The position numbers were made by a program, and so were the translations under genes. A stretch of DNA of 64,000 nt from Jiangella alkaliphila (GTDB taxonomy: Bacteria > Actinomycetota > Actinomycetes > Jiangellales > Jiangellaceae), in contig NZ_LT629791.1 in NCBI RefSeq assembly GCF_900105925.1, positions 620,001 through 684,000 of the forward strand, given 5' to 3'. A model generated the notes under the pieces. The model made no database searches, was not told the DNA's origin, and saw only the letters and a program-made list of their open reading frames with translations. Shown in pieces: positions 60,144-64,000 of the stretch (positions within the stretch are counted from its first letter, which is position 1; each line of letters opens with the position of its first letter).

Positions 60144-60167
60144 GGCCGGGCGTCCGCTGAGGCCGGG
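60134..60167. repeat. 17-bp tandem duplication at the MocR stop codon
   Basis: CGTCCGCTGAGGCCGGG occurs twice in direct succession (60134-60150, 60151-60167). The first copy contains the last MocR codons and the stop. The rest of the spacer to 60282 shows nothing I can name. Confidence 0.85.
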
Positions 60168-60282
60168 CGGTCCGCCGTGGTCGTCGCGGCGAACGCACTA
60201 GGACCCGGCTGTCCTCCAGCTCGAGGGGCAGCAAGGCCGCAGCCGATACCGTCAATTCACAAGAGCCACAGCGGACATGGAA

Positions 60283-60314
60283 CGGCGGCCGCCCCGTGAT
60301 GGGAGCGGCCGCCG
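60283..60314 (-). terminator. Terminator after the pyrophosphatase gene
   Basis: Perfect 10-bp arms CGGCGGCCGC / GCGGCCGCCG with a 12-base loop, 14 bases past the hppA stop. Confidence 0.75.
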
Positions 60315-60328
60315 CGTGAATCAGGCGG

Positions 60329-62587
<2,259 letters not shown>

Positions 62588-62780
62588 TCGTCCTCCTTGA
62601 CGTCGCCCTCGGGCAGGGCGTTGAAACAGCTGTTCGCGCCCGGTCCGTTGGACCGACCGCTGACAGGAATCGGCTCGTTCGGTGTCGCCGGACCGCAACG
62701 TGGGCAGGATCCGGCCGACCTGCGGAGTCTAGAGTGCTCTAGCCCCAAAGTTCACGTCGGTCCCCTACCGACATCGTCAT

Positions 62781-62806
62781 CGTCGTGTGAAAGTACCCAC
62801 ACGACG
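62781..62806 (-). terminator. Terminator after the STAS gene
   Basis: Perfect 9-bp arms CGTCGTGTG (62781-62789) and CACACGACG (62798-62806) with an eight-base loop, 18 bases past the STAS stop. It separates that gene from hppA. Confidence 0.75.
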
Positions 62807-62823
62807 CGACCGCAACGGGCCAC

Positions 62824-63171
62824 TCAGGGCATGTCCGTGGCGGCCACGGCCTCCTCGAGCGTCTCGTGGATCGGGAAGACCTTCGTGAGACCGGTGATGC
62901 GGAAGATCTTCAGGATGCGCTCCTGGTTACAGACGAGCCGGAGGGAGCCGTCGTGCTGGCCGACCCGCTTCAGGCCGCCGACGAGGACGCCGAGCCCGGT
63001 GGAGTCGAGGAACTCGACCTCACGCATGTCGACGACGATGTGGTAGTGACCCGAGTCGACGAGCTCGACCAGCTGGTCGCGCAGTCTCGGCGCCGTGTAG
63101 ACGTCGATCTCACCACCGACCGCGACCACGCTGCGGCCACTCTCGGTACGGGTCGACAACGACAGGTCCAC
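62824..63171 (-). CDS. STAS-domain anti-sigma factor antagonist
   Basis: A 115-residue single STAS domain ([34 protein letters not shown]). The phosphorylation site is Ser57 in [17 protein letters not shown]. Dephosphorylated, such proteins bind an anti-sigma kinase and free a sigma factor of the SigB/SigF group. GTG 63171 is chosen because GGAGG lies six bases upstream; an ATG seven codons earlier overlaps that site. No partner kinase or sigma gene is visible. It is divergent from the helicase. Confidence 0.9.
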   Translation of the reverse strand: MDLSLSTRTESGRSVVAVGGEIDVYTAPRLRDQLVELVDSGHYHIVVDMREVEFLDSTGLGVLVGGLKRVGQHDGSLRLVCNQERILKIFRITGLTKVFPIHETLEEAVAATDMP

Positions 63172-63260
63172 GCAGATCCTCCATGCCTCCATCGGTCAAC
63201 ACACAGCGCTCACCGCGTGCCGGGCTCATCCGCATTCAACCATGATGCGAGACTCACGAG

Positions 63261-64000
63261 GTGCCCCGCCCGAACGACCTGCTCGATGTCCTGCTGACCG
63301 GTCCGCACCGGACCGGACGTGTCACGCACATCGAATCGATCCCCGCCCGGGCCGCCAAGCCCGGCACGTGGCCGCTCTGGGTGGATCCCGTCGTGCGCGA
63401 TCGCTTCATGACCGCTGGCATCGTAGCGCCCTGGGCCCATCAGGCACAGGCCGCTGCTCTGGCCTGGTCCGGTCGGCACGTCGTCATCGCCACCGGTACC
63501 GCGTCGGGGAAGTCGCTCGCCTACCAACTGCCGGCGCTGACGGCGGCCCGTACAGGACGGCGCCTCGGCGGCACGACGCTGTACATCTCGCCGACCAAGG
63601 CGCTGGCCGCGGACCAGCTGCGCTCGCTCGACGACCTGGGCGTCCCAGGCGTCATGGCGACGACGTACGACGGCGACACCCCGATCGAGCTGCGCGACGT
63701 GGCCCGCACGCATGCGACGTACCTGCTCACCAACCCGGACATGCTGCACCACGCGGTGCTCCCGGCGCACCACCGCTGGGCCGGCTTCCTGCGGTCGCTG
63801 CGGTTCGTGGTCGTCGACGAGTGCCACGGCTACCGCGGCGTCTTCGGCTCCCACGTCGCGCAGGTCCTGCGGCGGCTGCGGCGCGTCTGCAAGATCTACG
63901 GGTCGTCGCCGACGTTCGTCCTCGCCTCGGCGACGACGGCGAATCCGGCCCGCACCGCCGAGCTGCTCATCGGGATGCTGCCCATCGAGGCCGTCACGGA
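63261..64000 (+). CDS. DEAD/DECH-box DNA helicase, 3' end beyond the window
   Basis: The first 246 residues of a superfamily 2 helicase: Walker [10 protein letters not shown] (77-85), [18 protein letters not shown], Walker [16 protein letters not shown] (Asp186-His189) and [14 protein letters not shown]. The order and spacing match large bacterial helicases of the YprA/Mrf1 group with a DUF1998 C-terminus, implicated in DNA repair. The GTG start has no clear ribosome site. It is divergent from the STAS gene with an 89-base spacer. It is cut by the right edge. Confidence 0.87.
   Translation, partial: MPRPNDLLDVLLTGPHRTGRVTHIESIPARAAKPGTWPLWVDPVVRDRFMTAGIVAPWAHQAQAAALAWSGRHVVIATGTASGKSLAYQLPALTAARTGRRLGGTTLYISPTKALAADQLRSLDDLGVPGVMATTYDGDTPIELRDVARTHATYLLTNPDMLHHAVLPAHHRWAGFLRSLRFVVVDECHGYRGVFGSHVAQVLRRLRRVCKIYGSSPTFVLASATTANPARTAELLIGMLPIEAVT

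Overview
The window comes from the chromosome of a very GC-rich actinobacterium (Actinomycetota). The evidence is third-position GC saturation, frequent GTG starts, GGAGG-type ribosome sites, four-base gene overlaps (ATGA/GTGA), two IdeR/DtxR-type iron boxes, LPxTG-type surface proteins, a MocR regulator and a FprA-like reductase. A Jiangella/Kribbella-like lineage would fit, but the sequence alone does not settle the genus.

Layout. 1-6.9 kb (minus): a nitrate assimilation operon, narK-type transporter, molybdenum nitrate reductase, NasB-like electron-transfer flavoprotein, then nirB, which runs off the left edge. 7.1-13.6 kb: FprA-like reductase, a class A penicillin-binding protein with a long acidic tail, gluconokinase, a VOC protein, a CGNR zinc-finger protein and an alpha/beta hydrolase. 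13.7-15.8 kb (minus): a GntR(YtrA)-ABC ATPase-permease operon. 15.9-20.7 kb: a probable mobile module. It has an intact tyrosine recombinase, a small HTH protein and a 736-aa protein that joins an array of zinc ribbons to a recombinase-like domain lacking most catalytic residues. A methyltransferase follows, and paired direct repeats lie next to the recombinase start. 20.7-28.3 kb: lipoprotein with an M15-like end, GNAT, two-component system, fatty acid desaturase, cupin, DEAD-box helicase and a very short gene.

28.4-36.0 kb (plus): a six-gene sugar operon with an autoregulatory ROK repressor, two ABC permeases, a binding lipoprotein, a GH15-type and a GH31-type glycosidase. No ATPase is present. 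It probably imports and hydrolyses short alpha-glucosides. 36-44 kb: VOC protein, NicO-type metal exporter pair, methyltransferase, a DUF2470-phosphotransferase fusion, DHFR-like protein, LysE exporter and MFS exporter.

44-56.3 kb: a heme-iron region. Two cell-wall-anchored proteins (one of 2460 residues with several HtaA heme-binding domains) are transcribed away from heme oxygenase and a heme ABC transporter. Two iron boxes sit in the shared promoter. Surface proteins would capture heme, HmuTUV-like proteins import it, and heme oxygenase releases the iron. 56.8-64 kb: ECF sigma factor, protein tyrosine phosphatase, EamA exporter with divergent MocR regulator, proton-pumping pyrophosphatase, STAS anti-sigma antagonist, and the start of a DEAD/DECH helicase that runs off the right edge.

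The least ordinary part is the 16.8-20.7 kb recombinase module. I saw no rRNA, tRNA or CRISPR array.
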